Part shown: positions 1 to 7,042 of the stretch, in pieces | How positions within the stretch are numbered: position 1 is the first letter of the stretch | How the letters are laid out: every line of letters starts with the position of its first letter | NCBI GenBank assembly: GCA_902783615.1 | Contig: CACZRQ010000169.1 | Coordinates: forward strand, 1 to 15,648 | Reading direction: 5' to 3' | Length of the DNA: 15,648 nt | DNA from: an uncultured Bacteroidales bacterium | GTDB lineage: Bacteria; Bacteroidota; Bacteroidia; Bacteroidales; Bacteroidaceae | Translations under genes and position numbers: made by a program | The notes under the pieces: generated by a model | What the model was told of the DNA's origin: nothing | What the model saw: only the letters and a program-made list of their open reading frames with translations | Databases searched by the model: none

Positions 1-22
1 AGAAAGGAATTTGTGGCAAAAA

Positions 23-55
23 TTTGCAAAATGGCCTTACCGTGAGCTAACTTTG
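23..55 (+). promoter_or_regulatory. Bacteroidetes-type promoter of the HU-like gene
   Basis: An exact -7 box TAACTTTG (48-55) matches the Bacteroidetes consensus TAnnTTTG. A TTTG -33 box lies at 23-26, 21 bp upstream, within the usual 19-21 bp spacing. Transcription should begin near position 62, leaving a leader of about 60 nt before the ATG at 122. This is a motif match only; no transcript data are available. Confidence 0.7.
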
Positions 56-60
56 CACTT

Positions 61-84
61 GCAATTGAGAGCAAGGGCAATTGC
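61..84 (+). promoter_or_regulatory. Stem-loop in the 5' leader of the HU-like gene
   Basis: GCAATTG (61-67) and CAATTGC (78-84) form a perfect 7-bp inverted repeat with a 10-nt loop. It sits where transcription from the upstream promoter should start, so it could be a 5'-terminal stabilising hairpin of the mRNA or an operator for a dimeric regulator. The role is inference. Confidence 0.4.
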
Positions 85-121
85 GACAATATGTTTAACT
101 TTTTAATAACTATTTCAACCT

Positions 122-751
122 ATGAGTATCAAAGTGAATGCAAGGCAGACGCTCCAGAACGTGGGCTCTGCAAAGGGAAGCTATCGTTATGTGTTGCAGA
201 CAGAGTTGTACAACCGTCTGAGTGCTACCAAGGTGCTGAAGGAAGCGGCACTGCGCAGCGGTATCCCTCAGGGCAGTATGACTGCCTGCTGGCAGGCCAT
301 CGGCGATGTAATCAAGGCGTGGGCGACTGAGGGTCATAGCGTGGCCGTTCCTGGTCTCGGATCTATGCGATTCTCCGTTCGTGCCCAGAGCGTGGAGAAT
401 GCTGAGGATGTGGGCACTGACCTGATCAAGTCTCGCCGTGTGATCTTCGTGCCCAGTGTGGATATCAAGGATGAGCTGAAGCGCACCAGCATCAACATCA
501 CCTGCATCGACAAGGATGGTAACGTGGTGAAGCAGGTGACCAGCCACGACAGCGGCGACGTGGAGGATGCCGACAACAATACCGACAACGGCGTGGACAA
601 TGCTGGAGGCGGCAACAATGCTGGTGGTGGCAACGGTGGTGTAACGCCCATCACGCCTGTAGGTAACGGCGGTGACAATGGCGGCGGCACAGGTGGCAAC
701 ACAGGCGGCGGCGATGATGGCGGTGGTAGTGATGAACCTACGGAGGATTGA
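122..751 (+). CDS. HU-like DNA-binding protein with acidic glycine-rich tail
   Basis: The 209-residue product has an HU/IHF-like N-terminal domain (about residues 1-125) of the divergent, longer Bacteroidetes type, followed by a low-complexity tail (about 141-209) of Gly, Asn and Asp with no Lys or Arg. HU-family proteins bind and bend DNA in the nucleoid. Helices around residues 30-68 carry the pattern 'SATKVLKEAALRSGIP', and 'VPGLGSMRFSVRA' resembles the HU beta-arm entry. The acidic tail could compete with DNA for the basic face; that is inference. The ATG at 122 has no Shine-Dalgarno sequence, which is usual in this phylum, and follows a good promoter. A micro-protein gene lies downstream on the same strand. 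Family assignment is fairly sure; the specific role is unknown, so no symbol is given. Confidence 0.85.
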   Translation: MSIKVNARQTLQNVGSAKGSYRYVLQTELYNRLSATKVLKEAALRSGIPQGSMTACWQAIGDVIKAWATEGHSVAVPGLGSMRFSVRAQSVENAEDVGTDLIKSRRVIFVPSVDIKDELKRTSINITCIDKDGNVVKQVTSHDSGDVEDADNNTDNGVDNAGGGNNAGGGNGGVTPITPVGNGGDNGGGTGGNTGGGDDGGGSDEPTED

Positions 752-754
752 TTT

Positions 755-789
755 TTGACAATTGACAATTGACAATTGACAATTGACGA
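755..789 (+). repeat. Tandem heptamer repeat, TTGACAA x5
   Basis: Four exact copies of TTGACAA and a fifth with one change (TTGACGA) run head to tail, beginning 3 nt after the stop codon of the HU-like gene. The array contains overlapping CAATTG palindromes. It has no coding capacity. It may be a slippage-prone microsatellite; no function can be read from the sequence. Confidence 0.85.
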
Positions 790-815
790 TTATCCATCCG
801 GAGTGAAGCAACATG

Positions 816-915
816 CAAATTATGACGCTGAAAGCGTCACCGAATAATATCCGTGGGTGCCGGCAACGCCGGTACCTACTACTATAAGGGTGATGCTTTC
901 AGCATCCATAATTTG
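816..915. repeat. Structured palindromic intergenic repeat, copy A
   Basis: This 100-bp element is bounded by inverted repeats: CAAATTAT (816-823) with ATAATTTG (908-915), extended inward by GACGCTGAAAGCGTC (824-838) and GATGCTTTCAGCATC (892-906). The 15-mers are themselves near-palindromes. The centre holds a second hairpin, GGTGCCGGC (856-864) with GCCGGTACC (868-876) and an AAC loop. Positions 824-858 match copy B (14474-14508) at 31 of 35 bases. The architecture resembles REP/BIME-type or miniature mobile repeats. It lies between the HU-like gene and the micro-protein gene. Confidence 0.75.
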
Positions 916-1028
916 AAATCGTATTTTGAGCATTTTACCTTGCTTTAACAAAAACGATCCTCTGAGACAAGGGGGTTGCCCTTTGCAATAATGACAAAAA
1001 TTGTTTAACCTTAAAAAATGAAAATGTT

Positions 1029-1145
1029 ATGAAGAACAAAGATCTTTGGAAGACTGTGATTCAGTTTGCCATATCGATTCTGACGGCAGCGTTGACTGCC
1101 ATGAGCACTACATCGTGCATGGGTCATGGCCCGATATATATCTAA
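1029..1145 (+). CDS. Smalltalk-type micro-protein, 38 aa
   Basis: ATG at 1029 to TAA at 1143-1145 encodes 38 residues. The product starts with a short basic segment (MKNKDLWK), then a hydrophobic helix (about residues 9-25), then Thr-Thr-Ser-Cys with Cys at position 30, and ends in MGHGPIYI. This layout matches, from memory, the Bacteroidetes 'smalltalk protein' family of roughly 30-40 residues, often found near HU-like DNA-binding and amidase genes. An HU-like gene lies upstream here. The Cys after small residues resembles a relaxed lipobox, so the product may be a tiny lipoprotein or a single-pass membrane peptide. An intrinsic terminator immediately downstream supports a real gene. No strong ribosome-binding site is visible. 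The family's function is unknown to me. Confidence 0.8.
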   Translation: MKNKDLWKTVIQFAISILTAALTAMSTTSCMGHGPIYI

Positions 1146-1150
1146 AAAGA

Positions 1151-1180
1151 AAGCCCTTACTGTTGTAGGGGCTTTTTTTT
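1151..1180 (+). terminator. Rho-independent terminator of the micro-protein gene
   Basis: The stem AAGCCCTTAC (1151-1160) pairs with GTAGGGGCTT (1164-1173) with one G-U wobble, and a run of eight Ts (1173-1180) follows. An A-rich stretch precedes the stem, so it may also work on the other strand. It begins 5 nt after the micro-protein stop codon. Confidence 0.88.
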
Positions 1181-1202
1181 ATGGGTACAACATACTCCCT
1201 CC

Positions 1203-1274
1203 CCCTCCTAACGGAGGGTCACCCCCTCCTAGCTCCCCCGTTATCGGGGGAGAGCAACCCCCTTACTAAGGGGG
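1203..1274. repeat. Cluster of three GC-rich hairpins
   Basis: Three consecutive perfect inverted repeats occupy the convergent gap between the micro-protein and folB: CCCTCC/GGAGGG (1203-1208/1213-1218), CTCCCCCG/CGGGGGAG (1233-1240/1245-1252) and CCCCCTTA/TAAGGGGG (1258-1265/1267-1274). They share a C-run/G-run design. On the minus strand they lie just past the folB stop and could stabilise or end that transcript, but no T-run follows. They may be members of a dispersed intergenic repeat. Confidence 0.65.
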
Positions 1275-1305
1275 AGAGCCTTTGGGTAAGCTACGTTCCT
1301 GTGCA

Positions 1306-1665
1306 TCAGGGTAATAGCAAGTGCACAGCAGAGCTGTGAATCTGCGCCCCAGGGATGGGGGGATTGAGCTTCTCCACCACGATATCGACCGAATGGATTT
1401 GGGGGAAATCGTGCAATAGGCGATGGGCGATGCGGGCAGCAACGTGCTCCAAGAGCTGGGAACGCTGGCGCATTTCGGCCTTCACTGCCTGATAGACCTC
1501 GGCATAGTTGACCGTATCGGCCACATCGTCGGTCTGCATGGCGCGGCTAACATCGACACCGAGGGTGAGGCTGACAACAAATTCGTTGCCCACCACGGCC
1601 TCTTGGGGAAGAACACCGTGGCAGGCAAAGAAATGCATGTTGTTTAGGATGATTTCACTCTTCAT
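1306..1665 (-). CDS. folB: Dihydroneopterin aldolase FolB
   Basis: The 119-residue product is full length for FolB (usually about 120). The enzyme cleaves 7,8-dihydroneopterin to 6-hydroxymethyl-7,8-dihydropterin and glycolaldehyde in cytosolic folate synthesis. Visible family residues are the HGVLPQE motif with Glu22, the VNYAEVY segment with Tyr54, LLEH with Glu73 near the pterin pocket, and the late KLNPPIPG motif with the catalytic Lys99. The ATG lies 9 nt after the malQ stop codon on the same strand, so the two genes are probably co-transcribed, although no metabolic link between them is obvious. No other folate gene is present in the window. Confidence 0.93.
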   Translation of the reverse strand: MKSEIILNNMHFFACHGVLPQEAVVGNEFVVSLTLGVDVSRAMQTDDVADTVNYAEVYQAVKAEMRQRSQLLEHVAARIAHRLLHDFPQIHSVDIVVEKLNPPIPGAQIHSSAVHLLLP

Positions 1666-1674
1666 ACCATCACT

Positions 1675-4368
1675 TCAATCTCTATCCGTATTTTCAATCA
1701 TACTGATAATCTTGTTGTTCAGCGTATCGGCCTGCATGAGCGCCTCAAGGGTGAGATGCATGCGGTAACGCCAGTAGTGCTTCACGATGGCAGGAATGTT
1801 GATGCGCTCGTCCTGTCCGTCGGGCAGACGAATGTCGCCATCGATGGAGAGCCAATCCTGCAGCGAAGGCACACACAGCATTGAGTTGCCCTTGAGGTGG
1901 GCATCGAGCACCATCTCGCAGATTTCCGGCGTGGCCGTTGAGGGTGAGAAGCCCTTGATGCCCATCACCAGATTGTAGTAGCGCTGGGTGATCTTGGGGT
2001 CTTCCTCCCACCAGCCGCGCAAGGTGGACATGTCGTGGGTGGAGATGGTGCACACCGAGCGGTATGGATAGTTGGCTGGGTTGCCAAATTCCACGCCCAG
2101 CTCTTTCGGCATGCGCTGGATCTCGAGCGAGAGGATGCGTAGGTCGTTCATCACCGATGGCACACAGTCGGGGATCATACCCAGGTCCTCGCCACACACC
2201 AGCATGTTGGTGCTCTGGGTGAGCTGTGGCAGTTTCTTCATGGCCTGCTCACGCCAGAAATCGTTGTGGCGATGGTAGTAATAATGGTTATAGACGTTGG
2301 TGAATGCCTGCTTGTCGCCCTCACTCAGGGTTTGGAAGATGAAGTCGTTCTGCACGCTGATGCGTGGATGGAAGCGTTCGGCATCGTGGCGGTCGCGCAG
2401 GAACAGCACATCGCTGATGAGGCTGTAGAGACCCTCGCGAATCTTCACGCTGGTGGGGTCGGTCTTGCCCATGAAGTGGGCTTCCACCTGCCGCTGTGTA
2501 GCAAACTCGGGCTTCATGTCGTACACCTCGTAGGTGTCGGTATGCTGCAGGAAGGTCTGCTTCACATAATCGGTGTGCTCGCCGAAGATCTTGTGGAGGA
2601 AACGCTCATGGATGAAGGGTTTCGTGAAGAACTCCTCGTTGAACTTCAAGCCGAAGCTCTCAATTTCCTGGCGTGTCATCGGCAGGGATGGCACGAACTG
2701 ACCCAGCAGGCCGTGCACGGCATGGATAGGCATCTCCCAGATGCGGAAGAAGCCCAGGATATGGTCGATGCGGTAGGCGTCGAAATACTCGCTCATCTTC
2801 TTGAAGCGGCGCATCCACCAGGCGTAGTTGTCCTGCTCCATCACATCCCAGTTGTAGGTGGGGAAGCCCCAGTTCTGGCCGTTCACCGAGAAGTCATCGG
2901 GTGGGGCACCCGCCTGTCCGTTCAGGTTGAAGTAGTAAGGCTCGGTCCATGCCTCCACGCTGTTGCGGCTGATGCCGATGGGGATGTCGCCCTTCAGCAC
3001 TACGCCTACCTTGCGGGCATGACGGCTGGCGGCTGCCAGCTGACGGTCGAGGTGGTACTGGATGAAATAGTAGATGGCTATTTCGGGGAAGATGTCGCTA
3101 TCGGGGTTGCACAGCTTGGCTATCTCTTCGGCATTGTAGGTCTGATACTCAGGCCATTCGCGGAAGTTGGGCGTGCCATATTTATCGCGCAGGTAGCTGA
3201 AGGCAGCGTAGGGCACCAGCCAGCTCTTGTTGTTCATGAAGAAGGTGCCAAACTCGCGGGTACGCATGGTAGCTTCGCCGTCTTGCTTGAACAGCAGTCG
3301 GTAGAACTTCCACTTGGCTTCGTTCACAGCCTCGTAATCCACCTGTGGCAGCTTGTTCAGCGTTTCCCGCTGGCGGTTGAAGCTCACCTGCTGCTTGGTG
3401 TCTTTCAGCTCGCCCATCTGCCGCAGGTCGGCATACATGGGATGGATGGCGTAGATGGAGATGCTGTTGTAGGGGTAGGAGTCGGTCCACGTCTTGGTGA
3501 TGGTGGTGTCGTAGATGGGCAGAATCTGCACCATCTTCTGGCGTGTCTTGGCAGCCCAGTCGATCATGAGCTTCAGGTCGCCGAAGTCGCCCACGCCGAA
3601 GCTTCCCTCGGAGCGGAGCGAGAACACGGGCACAGCCACGCCGGCGCCTTTCCAGGAGTGGGGGTTGAAGGCTGCATATTGGTCGCCATAGACCACCGTT
3701 TCCTTCTCCTCCAGCTCAGGCTCGGCCACGAAACGGTTGGGGTGTTCCTCCCAGCCTAAGAATTCCTTCTTCTTGACATCCACCAGCACGAACTTATACT
3801 CTATGGGGAACTGCAGCTTTGTGGCGTCCACCTCCAGTTGCCATTCGGGGTAGTAGGTGTCGCTCATCAGCATGGCTTTCTCTGGATTCCAGTTGCCAAA
3901 CACCTCCTGATTGCCGCAGACGGCCAGACGGATGTCGGGCTTGGTGGGCAGGTAGGCCTTGATGACGATGCCTTGCGCAGGTGTGGGTAATCCCAAGTTG
4001 CGCTTGTTGTGTGCCGTCCATGCCTCGGTGAAGGCCGATGAATAGAGGTAGCTGTTTTCCGGCAGGTCTTTCCAGCTGTCCATGAGCGTATAGACCTTGC
4101 CTTTCAGGTTATGCGCATGCAAGACGCGTGGGAAGGCATGCCATTCCTCGCGCACGATTTCCTTGCCCCGCCCAATCAGGTAGTGATACTTGATGAGCTT
4201 GGTAGAACTCACTTTCACTTCAAACTCGGCAGACCATCGGATGCCGTCGGTGGTTGTGAGAGCCACCGCCTGCTCAACGTCGCCATTTCCCAGTTCGGGC
4301 ATATTGCCCACCACTCTTACTTCCTCGCCCCAATGGGTGCGATACTCGATATTAAATTTAAGAATCAT
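1675..4368 (-). CDS. malQ: 4-alpha-glucanotransferase (amylomaltase, DPE2-like) with N-terminal CBM20 domains
   Basis: The 897-residue product is a GH77 disproportionating enzyme that transfers alpha-1,4-glucan segments between maltodextrins. It is much longer than the roughly 500-700 residues of simple MalQ proteins because two starch-binding CBM20-like modules precede the catalytic domain (about residues 1-97 and 130-225), as in plant DPE2. Catalytic residues are visible: nucleophile Asp535 in AYRIDH, acid/base Glu727 in CGEDLG, and Asp779 in STHDMS; the conserved KGDIPIGISRNSVEAW segment is also present. I chose the ATG at 4368; a TTG three codons upstream (4377) lies inside the foot of a terminator-like hairpin. 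The product is probably cytosolic, since there is no signal peptide. folB follows by 9 nt. Confidence 0.94.
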   Translation of the reverse strand: MILKFNIEYRTHWGEEVRVVGNMPELGNGDVEQAVALTTTDGIRWSAEFEVKVSSTKLIKYHYLIGRGKEIVREEWHAFPRVLHAHNLKGKVYTLMDSWKDLPENSYLYSSAFTEAWTAHNKRNLGLPTPAQGIVIKAYLPTKPDIRLAVCGNQEVFGNWNPEKAMLMSDTYYPEWQLEVDATKLQFPIEYKFVLVDVKKKEFLGWEEHPNRFVAEPELEEKETVVYGDQYAAFNPHSWKGAGVAVPVFSLRSEGSFGVGDFGDLKLMIDWAAKTRQKMVQILPIYDTTITKTWTDSYPYNSISIYAIHPMYADLRQMGELKDTKQQVSFNRQRETLNKLPQVDYEAVNEAKWKFYRLLFKQDGEATMRTREFGTFFMNNKSWLVPYAAFSYLRDKYGTPNFREWPEYQTYNAEEIAKLCNPDSDIFPEIAIYYFIQYHLDRQLAAASRHARKVGVVLKGDIPIGISRNSVEAWTEPYYFNLNGQAGAPPDDFSVNGQNWGFPTYNWDVMEQDNYAWWMRRFKKMSEYFDAYRIDHILGFFRIWEMPIHAVHGLLGQFVPSLPMTRQEIESFGLKFNEEFFTKPFIHERFLHKIFGEHTDYVKQTFLQHTDTYEVYDMKPEFATQRQVEAHFMGKTDPTSVKIREGLYSLISDVLFLRDRHDAERFHPRISVQNDFIFQTLSEGDKQAFTNVYNHYYYHRHNDFWREQAMKKLPQLTQSTNMLVCGEDLGMIPDCVPSVMNDLRILSLEIQRMPKELGVEFGNPANYPYRSVCTISTHDMSTLRGWWEEDPKITQRYYNLVMGIKGFSPSTATPEICEMVLDAHLKGNSMLCVPSLQDWLSIDGDIRLPDGQDERINIPAIVKHYWRYRMHLTLEALMQADTLNNKIISMIENTDRD

Positions 4369-4434
4369 AAAAAACAATAGCTACAATTGATTATGCAATT
4401 ATAATCAAAATTTTGCATAATCTTGCAGCTATTG
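4369..4434 (-). terminator. Long hairpin plus T6, nrdJ terminator or malQ attenuator
   Basis: On the minus strand a 22-bp stem (one G-U pair, one 2-nt bulge, 14-nt loop) forms between 4434-4413 and 4398-4375. The outer arms are CAATAGCTGCAA and TTGTAGCTATTG; the inner arms are GATTATGCAA and TTGCATAATC. Six Ts (4374-4369) follow, directly touching the malQ ATG at 4368. It lies about 47 nt after the nrdJ stop codon, so it has the form of an intrinsic terminator for nrdJ, and read-through would control malQ. The stem is AT-rich. Confidence 0.75.
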
Positions 4435-4480
4435 CGAATATATTTTACTAAAATGCGTAAAAAAAGCGAAAAAGTGGAGT

Positions 4481-7027
4481 TTAACCGCATCTGGAAGCCC
4501 CACAAGTGGTGCAAATGAGGCATCCTTCCTGATAGATGAGCGTTTCGTTGCCGCAGTTTGGACACACTTGACCCTTGGCCACGGTGCCGTCGGCGATGTA
4601 CTTCTTCAGGGCTCTTTCCACACCGTTCTTCCAGGTGTTGATGCTCTCGCTGTCGAGCTCCAGCTGACCTACCAGGCGGATGACGCGGTCGATAGGCATG
4701 CGGTAGCGCAGCACGCTGGAGATGAGCTTGGCGTAGTTCCAGTACTCCTTGTTGAACTTTTCGGAGAGGCCTTCGATGGTTACCTTATAGCCTCGCTTGT
4801 TCTCGAACTGGAAGTCGTAGCGCTTGTTGCCGTTGTCATCTACATTCTTGATGATGTGTCCGCGCGAGATGGTCTTGGGCAGCATGATGCCCTCGTCGTC
4901 GTCCAGCACACCGGTGAAGATCTCGTAGGGATAGCCGTCGAGCAGGCCCACGAATGCCACCCATTTCTCCTTGTTGTTCTGGAAGCGCACCACATCGGCC
5001 TCGAGTATCTTGGGGCGTACCTCCACCACAGCAGGCTGCAGGCAGGGCTGCGGCTCTTTCTTCTCTTCCTTCTTCTCTTTCTTGGTGGAGAGCAGCACGC
5101 CGGCACGCGAGCCATCGCGATAGACGGTGCAGCCCTTGCATCCCGAGCGCCATGCCTCTACGTAGAGGCGGTTCACCAGGGCTTCGTCCACATTGTTGGG
5201 CAGGTTGATGGTGACGCTGATGCTATGATCGACCCACTGCTGGATGCTGCCCTGCATCTTCACCTTCATTAGCCAGTCAACATCATTGGAGGTGGCTTTG
5301 TAATAGGGTGACTTCTCCACCAGGGCATCGAGCTCCTCTTGCGTGTAGCGCTTGCTGAGGTCGTAGCCGTTCACCTGCATCCAGGTCTTGAACTTGGGGT
5401 GGAACACGATGTATTCCTCGAAGGCGTCGCCCGACTCATCGACGAAATCGACATGCACGTTGGTGTCGTTGGCGTTCACCTTGCGGCGGCGCTTATAGAC
5501 GGGCATGAACACGGGCTCGATGCCAGAGGATGTCTGCGTCATGAGACTGGTGGTGCCTGTGGGGGCGATGGTGAGGCAGGCGATGTTGCGGCGGCCATAA
5601 AGCTTCATGTCGGCATAGAGGGCTGGGTCGGCTGCCGCCAGTCGCTTCACAAACGGGTTGTTCTCCTCGCGCTTGTAGTCGTAGATCTCGAAGGCTCCGC
5701 GTTCCTTGGCCATCTCGACCGATGAGCGGTAGGCACTCAGGGCGAGTGTCTTGTGCACCTCTACGGAGAAGTTGGTGGCTTCCTCGGTGCCGTAGCGCAA
5801 GCCCAAGGCGGCAATCATGTCGCCCTCGGCGGTGATGCCCACGCCTGTGCGTCGGCCCATGCCACTCTTCTTGTAGATCTTTTTCCACAGCTCCCATTCG
5901 GTGTGCTTCACCTCGTCGTCCTCGGGGTCGGTCTTCACCTTTTCCAAGATGAGCTCGATCTTCTCCAACTCGAGGTCGATGATGTCGTCCATGATGCGCT
6001 GTGCCAGCTGCACATGCTGCTTGAACAGGTCGAAGTCGAAATACGCATCCGGGGTGAATGGGTTCACCACATACGAATAGAGGTTGATGGCCAGCAGGCG
6101 GCAGGAGTCGTAGGGGCACAATGGAATCTCGCCACAGGGGTTGGTGGCGATGGTGCGGAAACCCAGGTCGGCATAGCAGTCGGGGATGGATTCGCGCAGG
6201 ATGGTGTCCCAGAACAGCACGCCGGGCTCTGCCGACTTCCACGCATTGTGTACGATTTTTTTCCACAGTTCGCTTGCATTGATTTCCTTCTTCACCTTCG
6301 GGTCGTTGCTGTCAACGGGATATTGCTGGGTGTAGGGCTTGCCATCGATGGCTGCCTGCATGAAGGCATCGTCGATCTTCACCGACACGTTGGCACCCGT
6401 CACCTTGCCCTCGGTCATCTTGGCGTCGATGAATGCTTCGGCATCGGGGTGCTTGATGGCTACGGTGAGCATCAGGGCACCACGGCGACCGTCCTGCGCC
6501 ACCTCGCGGGTGGAGTTGGAGTAGCGTTCCATGAAAGGCACCAAGCCTGTTGAGGTGAGGGCGGAGTTCTTCACGGGTGAGCCCTTGGGACGGATGTGCG
6601 AGAGGTCGTGGCCCACGCCACCGCGGCGTTTCATGAGTTGCACCTGCTCTTCGTCAATCTTGAAGATGGCACCGTAGGAGTCGGCTTCGCCATCGATGAC
6701 CACCACGAAACAGTTCGACAGCGAGGCAATCTGGAAGTCGTTGCCGATGCCCGTCATGGGGCTGCCTTGCGGCACGATGTATTTGAAATGGTCCATGAGG
6801 TCGTGCAGTTGCTGCGCACTCAAGGGATTGGGGTATTTCGACTCCACGCGAGCCAGTTCGTTGGCGATGCGCCAGTGCATATCATCGGGCGATTGCTCGT
6901 AGATTTTTCCGTATGAATCTTTCACGGCATACTTGTTCACCCATACGCGGGCGGCAAGTTCGTCTCCTTCGAAGTATTTCAACGACGCTTCGAATGCTTG
7001 ATCGTAGGTATAAGTGTTTTTCTCCAC
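4481..7027 (-). CDS. nrdJ: Adenosylcobalamin-dependent (class II) ribonucleoside-diphosphate reductase
   Basis: The 848-residue enzyme reduces ribonucleotides to deoxyribonucleotides using a cobalamin-generated thiyl radical, without oxygen. The active-site triad Asn296-x-Cys298-x-Glu300 (NPCGE) carries the radical cysteine. Cys106 (SNCFVV) and Cys309, eleven residues after Cys298, match the redox pair of the Thermotoga-type enzyme. APTGTTS (488-494) binds substrate phosphate. A Lys/Glu-rich linker (about 649-660) leads to a C-terminal TSCPD-like domain and a zinc-ribbon-like tail with CPNC (822-825), CTTC (839-842) and Cys836/Cys847, likely used for thioredoxin-linked re-reduction. The start is GTG at 7027, 15 nt after the dnaA stop codon, indicating co-transcription with dnaA. 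Length and motifs are complete. Confidence 0.95.
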   Translation of the reverse strand: MEKNTYTYDQAFEASLKYFEGDELAARVWVNKYAVKDSYGKIYEQSPDDMHWRIANELARVESKYPNPLSAQQLHDLMDHFKYIVPQGSPMTGIGNDFQIASLSNCFVVVIDGEADSYGAIFKIDEEQVQLMKRRGGVGHDLSHIRPKGSPVKNSALTSTGLVPFMERYSNSTREVAQDGRRGALMLTVAIKHPDAEAFIDAKMTEGKVTGANVSVKIDDAFMQAAIDGKPYTQQYPVDSNDPKVKKEINASELWKKIVHNAWKSAEPGVLFWDTILRESIPDCYADLGFRTIATNPCGEIPLCPYDSCRLLAINLYSYVVNPFTPDAYFDFDLFKQHVQLAQRIMDDIIDLELEKIELILEKVKTDPEDDEVKHTEWELWKKIYKKSGMGRRTGVGITAEGDMIAALGLRYGTEEATNFSVEVHKTLALSAYRSSVEMAKERGAFEIYDYKREENNPFVKRLAAADPALYADMKLYGRRNIACLTIAPTGTTSLMTQTSSGIEPVFMPVYKRRRKVNANDTNVHVDFVDESGDAFEEYIVFHPKFKTWMQVNGYDLSKRYTQEELDALVEKSPYYKATSNDVDWLMKVKMQGSIQQWVDHSISVTINLPNNVDEALVNRLYVEAWRSGCKGCTVYRDGSRAGVLLSTKKEKKEEKKEPQPCLQPAVVEVRPKILEADVVRFQNNKEKWVAFVGLLDGYPYEIFTGVLDDDEGIMLPKTISRGHIIKNVDDNGNKRYDFQFENKRGYKVTIEGLSEKFNKEYWNYAKLISSVLRYRMPIDRVIRLVGQLELDSESINTWKNGVERALKKYIADGTVAKGQVCPNCGNETLIYQEGCLICTTCGASRCG

Positions 7028-7042
7028 GTTATAAAATATGTG

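Noticed and set aside
334..768. Pro/Leu-rich frame of 144 codons antisense to the HU-like gene
   Set aside because: The proline runs are the reverse complement of glycine codons in the tail of the HU-like protein; there is no independent evidence for a gene.
2266..3759. Long open frame (497 codons) on the plus strand inside malQ
   Set aside because: It is exactly antisense to a conserved GH77 enzyme; its translation has a composition typical of antisense frames (rich in Val, Leu, His, Gly) and no recognisable domain.
5884..6258. TTTTCCACA sequences resembling DnaA boxes (near 5884 and 6255)
   Set aside because: Both encode Leu-Trp-Lys-Lys segments within conserved nrdJ coding sequence, are two isolated sites, and are not accompanied by an AT-rich unwinding region.
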